Shown: one piece after another, positions 45,430-58,120 of the stretch
Layout of the letters: each line of letters begins with the position of its first letter
How positions within the stretch are numbered: position 1 is the stretch's first letter
Assembly (NCBI GenBank): GCA_036346275.1
Contig: CM070723.1
Location: 7,130,001 to 7,194,000 of the forward strand
Length of the DNA stretch: 64,000 nucleotides
Direction of reading: 5' to 3'
Source: Otatea glauca
Lineage: Eukaryota > Streptophyta > Magnoliopsida > Poales > Poaceae
Translations under genes and position numbers: made by a program
Notes under the pieces: generated by a model
Seen by the model: only the letters and a program-made list of their open reading frames with translations
Database searches by the model: none
What the model was told of the DNA's origin: nothing

Positions 45430-46330
45430 ATTCAGTGTGTCTAATCATCCTCGAATTAAGGAAATGAAGTCCCTAATTAAATCCCTATGCTGTATCTTCA
45501 GAATATTCAAAAGCGGCCCGAACGCTGGCGGCGACCCAGATGGAAACCAATTCGGCCTTAATCGCAGCAAGTCCGGATGGAAAGCAATTCGCCCGTGCCC
45601 TCCCTTCCATCGATTCCATCTCCACGCGTCGACGCTCGTCATTTTTCCATCGCCAAGCCCCCTTGCGAGTTCCATTTCCGTCGCCAGTCGCCCCTCCGCA
45701 TCCGTCTCGGCTCCCAAGGTGCGCTCGGACGACCACCACCTCCGATCCGGTTCCAAAGACACACCAACCGGCCACCCCACCCCGCGAGCTCCCGGATTTC
45801 CCTCGCGCATCCCGGTCTTCTCCCGATCCAGACTACATTCCGTTTGATCCGGATTGGATTGATTGACGCGCTTACAAAGGAAGTAAATCTCCGATTCATC
45901 AATATTAGTGTCTTCTGTACTCTGTATTTGATTGATTGATGCTCTTCGTAAGGAAGGAAATCTCCGATTCGTCAAGATGAGTTTGTTCTCCAGTCTTTTC
46001 CTTTTATTATCGGTCTCTTCCCGTTGGTACATAATCCATCTGTTTCGGTGTTCTTCCTTTTCTTGGTGCTTATTGCGGGACTGGGAATTCGGGCGGTAGC
46101 CGCGGTGGAGTGCCCTAGAGTCGGTTTCTTCATTCCGTGTGTGGAGAAGAGGAAATCAAAAGCACAGCCACATTTGCATCCCCTTTATAAGCTTTAGCCA
46201 GGTATTTATCATTTTTAACCTTTTCAGTAGTTATCTTTTTTGTTCTTCTGTTATTTCGTGTTGTCGCTTGCCAGCATTTGAACAAATTGTTATGCTGAAT
46301 CCCTCAAGCAGCTACCAGTAGTAGACAAGT
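45430..46330 (+). other. Possible captured gene 5' portion inside the Helitron
   Basis: A GC-rich block (45500-45850) with competing open frames on both strands is followed by two related words near 45860 and 45930 (GATTGATTGA, GGAARTAAATCTCCGATTC-like). The pattern suggests UTR/first-exon DNA captured from a host gene. I cannot identify the protein or settle the reading frame. Confidence 0.3.
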
Positions 46331-47176
46331 AGAGAGCGACTTAAATTTGCTTGCCAATCTCCTCTCTGGAAAAACCAAACTTTTCTAGCGAAGTTGACTG
46401 TTGCATGTCTTGTGAAATTTTGGAGAACTTTCGTGTCTCATGTGCATGTAAGTTCCCGAAATTTACTAGCTAGCTAGGTACGAAAATATGTGCTCGTGGA
46501 GTGATATATTCATCAATATAAGTTTTTTCCCTTATCATTGACGCCGATTAACACACCTCTTCAAGCACATGTAACAGATTACATAATATTTAATTAAGTC
46601 ATACTGGTAGAATAACACGGACACACGATAAGTAGGAAAACCGCAAGTCGCTTTTAGCCTGCTACAAAATTCTACTTTAAGAAAATAGGCACCCTTTTAA
46701 ATAAATAACTAATCATGTTGTTCACTCTCTAATTTTTTTAGGTGGTAACCCCAATTGCACCTTTAGTCACAGGTTTGTCCCAAATCCCATTTGGTGTGTT
46801 GTTTCAATTATCGATTAGATCTCATTATGTGTGGCTTCAAGATCTTGCAACTCTCTTCGCTTATCTCGACCTTATTTCCAGTTTCATTTTAGTTTCCCAA
46901 TGTAGGAAAAAGGATTTGAGTTACTTGTGTATTGTGTCTCTGTGCTTTAATTGCTTCCAATTTGTGTTTGGTTTATTTGACTCATCAATGGTAATCGCCA
47001 ACTTCTCAATGGTACCGCTTGTTGTATGAAAGTTGGTCAGTGTCTGATCCTTCAAAATTGTGCTACATGTGTGAAACACATTAGATATTGAGGATTGCTG
47101 CATAGGCCTTCATTTTTGTGTGACATTAGGATAACCACCATGCTAAAATCTCAACACTTTCACTTCTTGATAAACA

Positions 47177-47325
47177 TGAGGGAATTAAACTATGATTTCG
47201 CATAACATGATGCTTTCTTAAGTATGTGTTATTGAATTAAACTATGATTTCGCATAACATGATGGAATTAAACATGATGCTTTCTTAAGTATGTGTTATT
47301 GAATTAAACTATCATTTCGCCTAAC
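47177..47325. repeat. Imperfect tandem repeat in the Helitron
   Basis: GAATTAAACTATGATTTCGC, ATAACATGATG and TGCTTTCTTAAGTATGTGTT recur two to three times with a period of about 55-65 bp. Confidence 0.75.
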
Positions 47326-48262
47326 ATCAACCCAGCTTTGGTGTTGGAAGGCAACACTGAATCATAGGGTCATTCCCAAAGTAAGGGTAAAGAAACATAG
47401 TGAAATGCTTAGAACACAAAGGAACAAATATGAAAATAAAGTTTTTTAATCAAAAACAATATTATTGAGGTTTGAGATAAATTGATGAATGAAGACATCT
47501 TTTTTTTCTATTTTAAATGTTGAGAGGTCAAATTACTAAAAGATGCGCATGGACTATGACGAATAATTTTTAAACTGACATAGACAAAATGAGAAAGATA
47601 AGTCTTCAGGAACATATTTAGAAAAAAGACGAATCTAATTAGGCATACATTTGAGAGCGAAGTGCTGAGATGTTTTGACACAAAAGGTTTAGCCCGCACT
47701 AAACCATTCTCTTGGGTATCTAGAAGACAATCCCACTCCATGTTCAGTTCATCCACATTAGTTGCAGCTAGAATGATCGCATTTTTGCATTTGATCTGCA
47801 TAGGAAATCAGTTATCTATAAGGAAAATTAGAAAAAAAGAGTATTTACTAGCATATTTTCAAAAATTACGCAAAGTGAGCAACTGAGCACACTTCACAAC
47901 TATTGTTAAACATTTTCTTATCACTTCCTAATTGGACACCATAGTTTATGTTAAGGAATACTCATTAAACTTTTGAGGTAAAGAGGAATATTTTTTCTAG
48001 AGAAAATTCCCTTTTTACCACTGAGTTTGAACATCATTTTCTTTTGCCACTTTGAATATCATTTTCGCACTGGTTCTCACCAAATGTGTGCTCAATCTTC
48101 AAACAAAATAACAAAACAGCCCACCATGTATTTACAAGCACAACTAGCAGTCAACTGGCAAAAGAACCGATTCTAGAATGCTTCAGCAATAAAAGTCAAA
48201 ATTCTGTGATTCAAACTTGCACCTTAGTGCTTATGCTGGGCCACCTTGCTTCAGACATGTTT

Positions 48263-48691
48263 CTAGCTTCCTCCCCAGTCATCTCCTGCCTTCGTCCAGT
48301 AGCTGCTATAGGTTTTCATCAACTTCACAAGTTTGTGAACCTTTCCATCACTGTCTCTGCTGCAGCTAACTTTGATCATATTAAGGTGCTCTGACGGAAG
48401 AAATTGTTCCAACAGCAGATAACAATATCTTTGTTCAATCAATAACACACGATAGCTTCGGAAAGATATTAGCCATCATTAGAGTGCATATAAATCACAA
48501 AGTCCAAGATAGATCTTCTCTAGGATTGGCGCATGCTGGAGAAAGCGAATTAGTGCATGAACTTCGCTGGCCACAACCCAGCTATCGAGAACCAGTCTAA
48601 AACTTGCTGAATGTGGGGCACAGTTGCATATCACGCTTGAAAATAGTCTCGGTAAGGTAAGAAAAGACATCCAATGTAACTTTGAAGCCAA
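48263..48691 (-). pseudogene. F-box/FBD-LRR-like gene fragment captured by the Helitron
   Basis: On the minus strand, 48691-48479 encodes an LRR/FBD-like stretch (FRLVLDSWVVASEVHALIRF, then LQHAPILEKIYLGL). Downstream, 48448-48263 encodes FLPSEHLNMIKVSCSRDSDG and VHKLVKLM, which resembles the FBD domain end (EHLK..IKC..D..VHKL). The two parts are in different frames with a stop between them, and no F-box is present. Plant FBD proteins are substrate receptors of SCF ubiquitin ligases; this fragment is unlikely to be functional. Confidence 0.6.
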
Positions 48692-49728
48692 ATTAAGAGA
48701 TCAAGGATGTATATAGTGCACTTATTATCACATTATATGTTGTCTTCTCGACACGTAAACACGCTTATCTTGACACATTTTACAAATCCAGAGAAACGAT
48801 TTGAATCTCTAAGTCTTTCATTTTCCAGAATCGCTTGACATTAGAAGTTCCAAAACCATAACATTGCAATACTACACCTTAATCACACAAACTAACCATC
48901 AAGGATGTCCTCCTTGGGAACATATTTAGAAAAAGACGAATCTAATTAGGCAAGTTTATTTTTACCGTTCTTTAAAATAATATGATGAGACAAAGTGTTT
49001 GTGAATGAATAGTGTATGCCAAGTTTCTTTTTACCGGTTCTTTAGAATAATATGTTTAGATAGTGTGTTTAGAATGAATTTTGCTCGCAGCGTGCAAAAT
49101 TAGTATCAAGTGTAAAGAGTTACTACTCCCATTAGCCGAGTCAATGAATTCAGTGATGCTTGCAGAAGTTGATCAGGACTCTATGATGAATCATGATGAT
49201 TATGTTATAATAACATGGCTTGCCATGGAAATTGAACTGTAGAAAACATAGTTGATTACACATAATAGGGGAGAGAGACCAAGTAAATCTGTATCAACAA
49301 TAGAAGTAGTAATTCTACTGATATTCTATATTTCGTAAAAATAACAAAAGTGTTGTATAAGCGCCATATACAATGCATGTTTCTTTTCAAAATTCCATCT
49401 CTATGCAAACATCTAATAGCAAAAGTAAATCAAGAAACATCTAACATGCATATTGTTAATTGTAGTATTGGTGTTTGTTTCTTGAACTAACCAATGCGAA
49501 ACAAAATTATTTGCTTTGGATTTATTTAAGCTTCTTTGTTTTCCGAAACAAAGTTTATTTCGCTTATCTAATCAAATTCATATTAGATCCAAAACACTTT
49601 TGTCGCCAACATTTTTCTTTATCGGGAACGTTAGTGTGGTTGCTAAGCGGGCACATGATCTCCTCAATATTTACCAGAGATGTCTCCAAGCCTCCTTAGA
49701 CCATCGGAGATTGTCTCGATTACTTTTA

Positions 49729-49960
49729 TCATGTTTGGATTGCTTTTAGGAAATATTTTGTTTTTGATCATTGCATATATAGAAACTTACTCAATTGTAT
49801 TGTTGTTCTTTTATGTGTGCAGTACTACAGAAATCTTATTGTTACAAGTAGCCATTTCTGGATTGCTTCAAGGTAATTTTTTTATCATGTCTGGATTGCT
49901 TTTAGGAAATATTTTATTTTTGATCATTGCATATATAGAAACTCAATTGTATTGTTGTTT
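49729..49960. repeat. Duplicated 75-bp segment in the Helitron
   Basis: CATGTYTGGATTGCTTTTAG, GAAATATTTT and TTTTTGATCATTGCATATAT occur at 49729 and again at 49887, nearly identical, suggesting a recent local duplication. Confidence 0.8.
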
Positions 49961-50429
49961 TTTTATTGTCATTACTACATTGTTGGATCAAAAACAAAAT
50001 ATTTGGGTTTTGTGTCAACAAAGAAACAAAAAGAAATATTCCAATTCCAAATAAAGTTAGTGTATTTTCGATTTTGGATTATTTGTCGAGGAGGTATTAG
50101 TGTAGGAGAAGCCAACTCCAACCGAGAATCCAAGAACAAAGAAATTTGCCTCTAATGAAATTTAGACCAAGAAAACCCAAAATGAGTAACACCAATTTTG
50201 AAACTACATGGAACCTCACCTTAACTAATTTGTGAAAGAACCATAAACATATTTATTGAAGACCTACAAAACAAATAAGCATGTAATAACAAAAAAGCAT
50301 CTAAGAATGGTAAATCAATGAAGCATGAAGATGCAAATATTGTATTGATTTTATTAGTTCAACTTCTACTGTAGCGTAGCGCATCGATGTGACTTACGGA
50401 TGTAACATACCATACAAGTATTAGAAGAA

Positions 50430-51430
50430 CAAGAATGAAACCACACCTTTATTGCATGCAAATTTGTTGAACTCCAAACTGTTCCATTTCCATTGACCAT
50501 GAGAGGCCCACTCGAAGCTGCTCCATAGCCCACTGAGGAGCAACCAGGCCTAAATGATGGTTCATTCAAACAACAAGACACACTACGTAGTATACAAAGC
50601 AAACAGAAATAGTTATACCGGAAAAATACGACTTCTAGAAGGAGAACATCAACTTGTTCACTAGAAAAGACCATAAGTGAAGAAGAAAAACAATCTATAT
50701 GGCCATCGCTTACGAGAAGTATACCACCAAACAAAGCTAACAAATAACAAGAACTACTTATTTGCTTACTGCCCTGTGATGAAATTTTGAAATGATACAG
50801 ACTGATCTGTGATGAAAACCCATTTAAGCAATAAAACAGATGACTAAATATAATTACAGGGTCCACAACAAGCCTAACAGGCCTTAACTTAGGTCACAAG
50901 AGAAACTTTTAAATAAACCTCTAATTCATAAGACATATATCCTAAAATAAGAGATCACCACAGAAGACAGATATCCTAAAATAATCTCAAATGGGTGGTC
51001 AAAATGAAAAGAAAAAAAAAGGGAAACTCAGACGCATGCAAAATGCCTCCTATTACTAAAATGGTAAGATCCTGGAAGAAATGATGAAATCTATAATTTT
51101 TGTGCTGCAAAATTCTCAGATTCTGGATTACACTCTCAATCTTGTAATTTCCCAATATATGATGTTCTGGTAATAGCATTTCTAATATGGTAAGACCAAA
51201 ACATGTGCAGCTAGGAAGTAGTTCTTTATATTTGTATATGATAAACCAGACTTATTGTTCAATACAATACCTGGGGGCCAGGGTAGCCACCAACAATCCC
51301 GGGAATTCCTAACTAAAGAACGTCCAAACGCTGGAACGGAGGTGCTATACCTCCATCCGTTCGGCGAGGCCGCGAGGCTTTTACGTGCCGCGACGGCGGT
51401 CGGCGACGCCAAGATACATACATACGCAGC
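50430..51430 (-). pseudogene. Unidentified spliced gene fragment in the Helitron
   Basis: On the minus strand an exon-like stretch ends with NSRDCWWLPWPPG at a CCCCCAG|GTATTG donor (about 51272). A second exon-like stretch starts after ..TTTAG at about 50550 and ends before GTGTGGTTT at about 50447. Joining them keeps an open frame that then reaches a stop. I do not recognise the protein. The preserved splice sites suggest a piece of genomic host gene captured by the Helitron. Confidence 0.35.
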
Positions 51431-52247
51431 GCGCAATGACGCAACCGCAACGTCGGCGACATACATACGCGCGCGCGTGCGCGCGACGCGACAGCGATGT
51501 CGGCTCTTTCATGCGTGGACAAAGGTACATACAGAATCGTTTAAATCAACTTGACCTCATGTGCTTGCTAGCTCATGAACTGATGATTGATATGTGCCAA
51601 TCATAAGGGATGCATACATCCTACGAGCCAAGTCCTTTCGATTTGTCAAAGAAACAATATCGTAATCCTCGAATCGTTATTAAAAATTGAAGTCATGGCA
51701 ATGGCTTGCGAGCTTTACTCCTCTCAAGCTTAAACACGAGGTCTCCTCTTTACATGCTCGCAGTTATCATATTATTATATATTCATGCATCGTAAAGGGG
51801 TCACTTAGGAATTCACGAACCTTCCTAATACTGATTTGGCTCTCTAAATTATTTTGTTCTCCTACATCTGCATAGTCGTAAAGGACAATTTTAAAGCCTT
51901 TCAAGTGTTAAACTGCATAGTTTTCTTTTCTTAAGCAGGTGTACTGATCGTCGTAGCGTTAGCACGGGCACTATACTAGTATTTAGAAAGAGGATATAGT
52001 GATTAATTAGATGCGTAGACTCGCAATAGTTTATTTAAATTGACGATTTAGTGATCGGATTATATAGGCTTTTAATTATTTAGTTGTATGGAGTTATAAT
52101 AACTATAGATATAGAAAACTGCAAGAATTATGAGAGATACAACGTGTGCAAGAATTGGAGATACAGTTTGATACAAAATTTAATTTTTATAGGGCTGTAG
52201 CAGTTGTTTGAGTTAGTTTAGAGTATGTCATCGTATGGGTAGATTAA

Positions 52248-52478
52248 GGGCCTGTTTGTTTCAGCTTTGGATTCTCTAAAAGCTGATTCTGGATTGTGAT
52301 TTTTGAGAAGCTGATTCTCCAAAAGCTAGAATCCAAAAGCACATATGAAGTGGATTGTGGATTCTAGTGTATATGGGTGGGGTGGATTGTGAGAATCGGA
52401 TTTTAGAATCAACCTGTTTGTTTCTGATTCTGCTTTTGGGACCAGAATCCAGAATCAAAAGCTAAAACAAACAGGCCC
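52248..52478. mobile_element. Tourist-like MITE (PIF/Harbinger), TAA TSD
   Basis: A 231-bp element starts GGGCCTGTTTGTTTCAGCTT and ends in the inverted AACAAACAGGCCC, flanked by TAA on both sides (52245-52247, 52479-52481). Its arms pair via GATTCTNNAAAAGCTGATTC-type words. It sits about 70 bp upstream of the MULE transposase start. Confidence 0.9.
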
Positions 52479-52546
52479 TAAGACTTGAAAAGTGGTAGAG
52501 TTATGTCCTGCGATCATGAAAAAATTCATAAAATGTTTTGACAGGT

Positions 52547-55049
52547 ATGGACGGACGAGTAGAATTTAAAATACACTACGGAGAAGGGGTTCCGCAGATG
52601 GGTGCAGAAGGGGTGGAACTTAGTCATTTTTCAAGTGTCATGGCTGGCCTGTCACGTGCTGGTGAGCGTTCATATTGCACGGTTAACAGATGGTTGTACC
52701 ATATATTTTCGTTGGATAGTAAATTGCATGACCTCAAGCTGCACGAAGTATGGTCTCGGAGACGGGATTGCGCGTACTGGAAGTTAGTAGAACTGAAGGT
52801 GCTGAAGTCCTAGAGCTCGTACGTAAGATTGGCAACTGAGAATGGTTGGCCATTAGTGTTGTTGGCGCAAGCATTTGAGAAAACCAATACTGGCCATATG
52901 ACGCATGAGGAGGTTTTTGGTGATGAACCGGAGGAAGTTGGGGAGAGCAGCCGAACCGGAGAATGCTTAGTGAGGCAGGATGTCAGCTCGAGTTATATGG
53001 GTGTGTGAGGCGAGGAAGTTGATGTTCCAGTGCAAGATGTTCAGGTACCTTCGGGTGTGGCAAACGAGGGAGAAAATATTGAATCGTTGGTTGAAGTGAT
53101 GGAGACGGAGAGTAAGGATTACGAAGATTTGAGTAACGATGAAGACGATGAAGAGCATTTCCCTGTGAAGTGGGGTGCATGTCAGTTCGATAGATTGGTG
53201 GTCAACGAGTGTGAACACTTCGCATGGCAGTCGGATCAGAATGAAGTGAGGCAAGGTGCTATTTACAAGAATAAGTTTGAGGCTCAGGAAGCAATGATAG
53301 CATGGATAGTGTTGCTTCGTAGAACCTTTAAAGTTGCGAAGTCAGACCAGCGGGTGTATGACGTCAGATGCCAGATAGAGGGTTACCCATGGCGTGTGCA
53401 TGCGTACCAGCCTAAGTGGGATACTATTTAGAAGTGTTTTATAGTCGTCCCACACACATGTGTGCTGACAATGTCTGCCCAATCGTATATAAACATATCT
53501 TTGGGTTTTGTTGCAAATGTAATGTATAGGGAGATTATGGGCAACCTGGATTTAGAGCCACGTGCCATCATACTTACAATAGAGCAGATGTTTCGGTACA
53601 CCATAAGCTACGCGAAAGCATGAAGAGCGAAGTAGAAGGTATTGGAAACTAGATTTGGTACGTACGAAGACTCATATCAGAACCTACCAGGTATGCTTGA
53701 GGTGATCAAGGAAAGAAATCCTGAAACTTATATCGATATTTGTGAGTGGCCCTCGCAGCGCTTCCCTAGGAAGATGGTACTGAAGCAAGCATTCTTTGCT
53801 TTCGGTGCATGTGTCAACGCGTTTAGACATTATCGTCCGTTGTTATGCGTGGATGGGACATTCTTGACTGGAAAGTATAAAGGCCAGATATTGACTGCTA
53901 TAGGAGTAGATGGCAATAATCAGGTTATTTCAGTAGCGCTCGTATTCATGGAGGGTGAGAACATAGAAAGTTGGCTCTGATTTCTAAGGAATGTGAAAGC
54001 CGGCGTCGTGGATCAGTGGCCTGGAGTGTGTGTTATACACGATCGGCATCCCGGGCTGTTGAAAGCGGTCGTGTAGTTACAGAAAGATGCAGAAAAAACA
54101 CATCCGTGGCCTGATCTGCGAAGTAGGTGGTGCAAGCGGCACATGGGTGCTAACTTTTACAAGCAGTTCAAGAATAAGGACCTTACGAAGCTTTTTAAGA
54201 GGTTGTGCGATCAGACCCAATAGAGAAAGTTTGATGCATTGTGAAAAAAGTTAGACGAGCTGACATCAAGGCATACAGCGGAGGCAGCGAAGAGGCCAAT
54301 GCCCGGTACATAGGAGGCCCCAGTAGAGCTGGAAATGTTGCCCACGGACCCTCCATATTTGGTCTGGAGGAATGGAAGATTCACGGAATGCTTCTCCGAA
54401 TGGATAGAGCATGAGCCTAGGGAGAAATAGGCATTGCTTTATGACACCGATGGTGCCCGGTATGGGGTTATAACGACAAACTTGGCTGAGGTTTATAATT
54501 GGGTCATGCGAGGCCTGAGACCCATTCCTCTTATTGATATAGTGGAGGGTGTTCTTCATGGTATTGCGAAGTACTCTTGGATCGTCATGCTAGAGTATTA
54601 GTCCGTATGAGTAACCTGATGTGAAATACTCAGAGGTCATCTGTACGTACATGGAGGAGAAAGGCAAAAAGGGGGAGATGCATAGAGCATTGAAGATGGG
54701 CACGAGAGAGCTTTGTTTCGAGGTACTGTGTAAAGAGAAAGCCGATCATGGGACGAACCGGCGTAAAGTTGCTCGTGAATGCATTCTACTTCGGCAAACA
54801 TGTGTATGCAGCTGCAACAAGCCTCGTCTCTTACACAAGCCATGCTCGCATGTAATGGCTTTCTGTTCAACAATCTATATAGATCCAGGTATATTCTTGT
54901 CACAATTCTTCAATAAAGAAGCGGTGATGGCAACTTGGAGCGGTGAAATTTACGGCTTTCAAGTGGTGGGTTTGTTCACGGAGCATCAGAGATGGGAGGA
55001 TACACGATGGGTTCCTGATGTCAGCAGGCTGAAGGGCGTAGGACGATGA
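52547..55049 (+). pseudogene. MULE transposase (MURA-type) with SWIM finger, many stops
   Basis: The start ATG follows an intron-end-like TTTTGACAG|GT. In order: an N-terminal domain (GRVEFKIHYGEGVPQMG), a MuDR-type DNA-binding region near 53240-53430 (VRQGAIYKNKFEAQEAMIAW), and a DDE catalytic domain from about 53640 (VDGTFLTGKYKGQILTAIGV with the first Asp codon at 53852, then VCVIHDRHPGLLKAV). The acidic third residue is expected near IDIVEGV. A SWIM zinc finger (CVCSCNKPRLLHKPCSHVMA) lies near 54800-54865. At least ten in-frame stops interrupt it, for example at 52811, 53429, 53621, 53978, 54242 and 54598. The overall frame is otherwise largely collinear, so decay is mainly by point mutation. 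Confidence 0.85.
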
Positions 55050-55487
55050 CAAACAAGACGTATAAGGAATGACATGGATGCTGCAGAAAGCGGGCATCGT
55101 GTGGAGAAATATTCACTTTGTAAGGAGACATGACACTCTTTCAAGTATTGTCCGACAGTTCAGAGGCCGTGACAATGTTGTATGGGTTTTGCATATGAAA
55201 TTGAACTAGTTTACTCGCATGTCAATGTGATATGTCAAATTCCTATATGTAATGCATGTATGGACATTTGATGTGTAATGCATGTATGGATATTGGATGT
55301 GTTATTATTGCATTCTTTTTTGGTTTGAATTTGTATGTGTGATGCATGTATGGATTTCAAAGGTGTTAGCGTTTGTGGATTTTATTGTATAATCCCTTTA
55401 TTGTATTGAAATTCTATTTCTAATCATTGCATTCAATTTTATTGTGCATTTGATTTCGTACTAACATTGTTTTATTCAATTGCAGGT

Positions 55488-58120
55488 ATGGCGAACGTCA
55501 GGGAATACGAGTTGCTGGACCCAGTGATCGACGCGACTCATCGGAGTCGCTTGGCCACCTTGCCACCTCCAAACGGGGAGCCACTGTTCGAGCTTAGTGC
55601 CCTTCACTTGCGGACCCCGATGAGAGCATGGCGGGTCGACCCACGATGGATTCTCAGGTTCGTGCGCTTTTCCCATACTTCCCTTACTATATATTGTACG
55701 TGTGAACTAATAGTTGTTACAATGTTTTCCTGTAGGCTGAGAACGGCAGGGTTACTGTCTATAGCACGGATGGTGGAGGCAACTGCAGCCGATGCGCAGG
55801 ATAGGCGTTGTACCTCTAGGAGGTTCCCGTATGACAGGAGCTTGCTTAGCGCTTTGGTATATCGCTGGCGACTGGAGACGCACACGTTTCACCTCCCGTG
55901 TGGGGAGATGGCGCTGACACTGGAGGACGTGAGCTACTTTCTGGGCCTACCTTGCATTGGGGACACGGTGGTGCCTCATGATGTCCACCCGGAGTGGCGG
56001 ACGGAGCTCCTAGCCCGGTTCACGGATGTGCTACCCACTGAGCGTGGCTACACACCTTTCACTTCTGCGCATGGTCCGACGCAGAAGTAGCTGATACAGT
56101 TCTACGTAAGTGATATTAAATTTATCTATATTTTATTTTTGTATTTATTACAGTTGTGAAACTGACTATTACTTTGTGCAGCCTGAGAGGATGACAGATG
56201 GAGCAGGGGAGTACGTTGTTAGTCGCCACTTCGAGGCATACCTACTGTGGCTCTTTGGCTGGGTCTTGTTCTCCTCCTCTCACGGGGACACCGTCGACAG
56301 GCATATGATCCAATACACCAGGTAGATCACAAACGCCGACATTGAGGAGATCCCGCAGCTAGCGTGGGGATCGGCTGTACTGGCTTGCACGTACCGGGGT
56401 CTTTGTGACGGTTGTCGTCGCATGGGGGATTGGTCCATTCTCGTGGGGTGTCTTCTACTACTTCAGCTTTGGTCTTTCGAGAGGTTCTAGATCGGTCGGC
56501 CACAGATGGATTTGGGACCCTACGGAGCAGGCTTCTACAGCGCCCTCAGGGATGACGTCGACCGTCCTACCATGGGGACGTTGTGGTGTCGTCGACGGGT
56601 TAGTAAAATGACCTTTACCTTGAATTCTGCAATAATTTTGAAATTTTTCGTCTAACTTTGGACTATTCCTTTTTTTGTAGTCGACTTTCACGCCTGTCAC
56701 GTCACACGCTTCGTACCCCGAGTACGTAGCGATGTTCGACCAGCTGAAGGATGATCGCATCATTTGGCGTCCTTACCTCCCGGAGCTGGTAGGCGCTCGA
56801 GCACCTCATGGCCTCTCCCTGCAGTGCACCCGTGACGCCGCCTTCTGATTGACACGGCGCCACCTGGTGTTCGACATCTACATGGAGACGAACACCGTGC
56901 ACCGTGTCATGAAGCAGTTTGGCTTTCGTCAGGTCTTCTCCGTCCCCACTGGTGAGGTTGTCCCATCGAGCGTGCACACGTGAGTGCTCTTCTACGTCAA
57001 TTTCAATTGCATTATTTTTTGCGATGTTCTTGTTATTAACGTCAGTGCTCTTGTTCTCATGCAGGCTTACATGGAAGGGTTTCGTTAGTAGCGCGAGCTA
57101 GGCGACACGTATGTTGCCTCATGCTCAGCAGTGGGCGCAGGTGTTGGCGGACGTTCACGAAGAGGCTGCCCCGTACAACCTCAGCACATACGACGAGTAC
57201 ATCCGATGGTTCAGTTCGCGCACACACGTTCGCGTTGTGCGTGTCGTTGACTCACATCTGAGGCACGTTCCCTCCACAGTGGACACTTACCCCACGTAGC
57301 TGGACTCGGCGTTTCATCGCTCGGTTAGTACTTCTTTGACATGCCATATAATATGTCGTTACTGCAATTGTACGAACTAACTAGCATTTCAATGCGTGCG
57401 CAGAGCGACCTTGACAGGGAGATCATGGAGGAGGCGGACGTACTACTGGCACGAGTAGGCCAGACGGACAGGCTCGAGGTCACGATGGACTTCTTGAGAG
57501 GGGCGTTGCAGCGTGTACGCCAAAGGGCTACTCGTATTGTCCAGCTTACGTTCTGCAGGAGGCCTAGAGACGACGACGTCCTACAGGTTCACAGATGTGC
57601 CTCAGCTGTACGGGGTCGACACGCGCCCCAGGCCGCAGCTGGGACATCACGCATGCAGACGACCCCCCCTCCGGACTTGCCAAGGGGATCTAGTTGGCAG
57701 CGTTCCGCGTCGTACATCCCTATGACTATAGGTACACCACGTGGTCTCCTTTCATCTATTATGTTCTTCATATTATGCGATGTACTAACATGAAAACTTT
57801 ATCAACAGCGGCCGATCCAGCACCTGACCAGAGTGCAAGCACTTTCGTTGACTTCTCTCCTCTCGACGACACCTACTTGGACTTCTTAGTAGATCCTTAC
57901 CAGCAGTCCACGGGTGTGGTCCCTGGTCCCTCTCTGCTCGCCGACGCGCCCGACCCGACTCAGCCGTCATAGGACGCCTTCGCTACTCCGACAGCACCAG
58001 TATGACCTACTAGGAGTATTCGTGGGCAGGCTCCTGACCAGCTGACGTATCCCTCTGGGCATGTGCAGCGCCGTAGGAAGCTTGGGACCACACGAGGAGT
58101 AGCACCGCGCATGGCCCCAA
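55488..58120 (+). pseudogene. Plant mobile domain (PMD) protein, MULE-borne, with stops
   Basis: The first exons are 55488-55657, 55736-56105 and from 56182, with GT-AG junctions in phase. Recognisable PMD (PF10536-type) blocks follow in order: DRSLLSALVYRWRLETHTFH, LTLEDVSYFLGLPCIG, FEAYLLWLFGWVLFSS, IPQLAWGSAVLACTYRGLC, LQLWSFERF, and DDRIIWRPYLPEL. The tail is Pro/Ser-rich. Stops occur at 56088 (TAG where PMD proteins have Trp before an LxxF motif) and after IQYTR, SFERF, TRDAAF and VSSAS. PMD proteins (including MAIL1/MAIN relatives) act in silencing and genome stability, and PMDs are known to travel in MULE and Gypsy transposons. It starts after a CAG|GTATGG context just like the upstream transposase. 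Confidence 0.8.

Larger units (their letters stand above)
45255..51979 (+). mobile_element. Helitron carrying gene fragments
   Basis: The 5' end is TCTATACTCC directly after an A. The 3' end is AGCACGGGCACTATACTAG directly before a T. Insertion between A and T without a TSD, a TC start and a CTAG end, with the characteristic grass CACGGGCAC subterminal word, are Helitron hallmarks. The 3' hairpin has decayed. There is no RepHel helicase, so it is non-autonomous. Inside are non-transposon fragments with apparent splice sites, including an F-box/FBD-like piece. It splits the leader of the surrounding MULE. Confidence 0.75.

Noticed and set aside
45437..46032. Several long frames on both strands in the Helitron 5' region
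   Set aside because: Competing frames overlap and none shows a family motif, so only a possible captured UTR/exon is noted and no gene is called.
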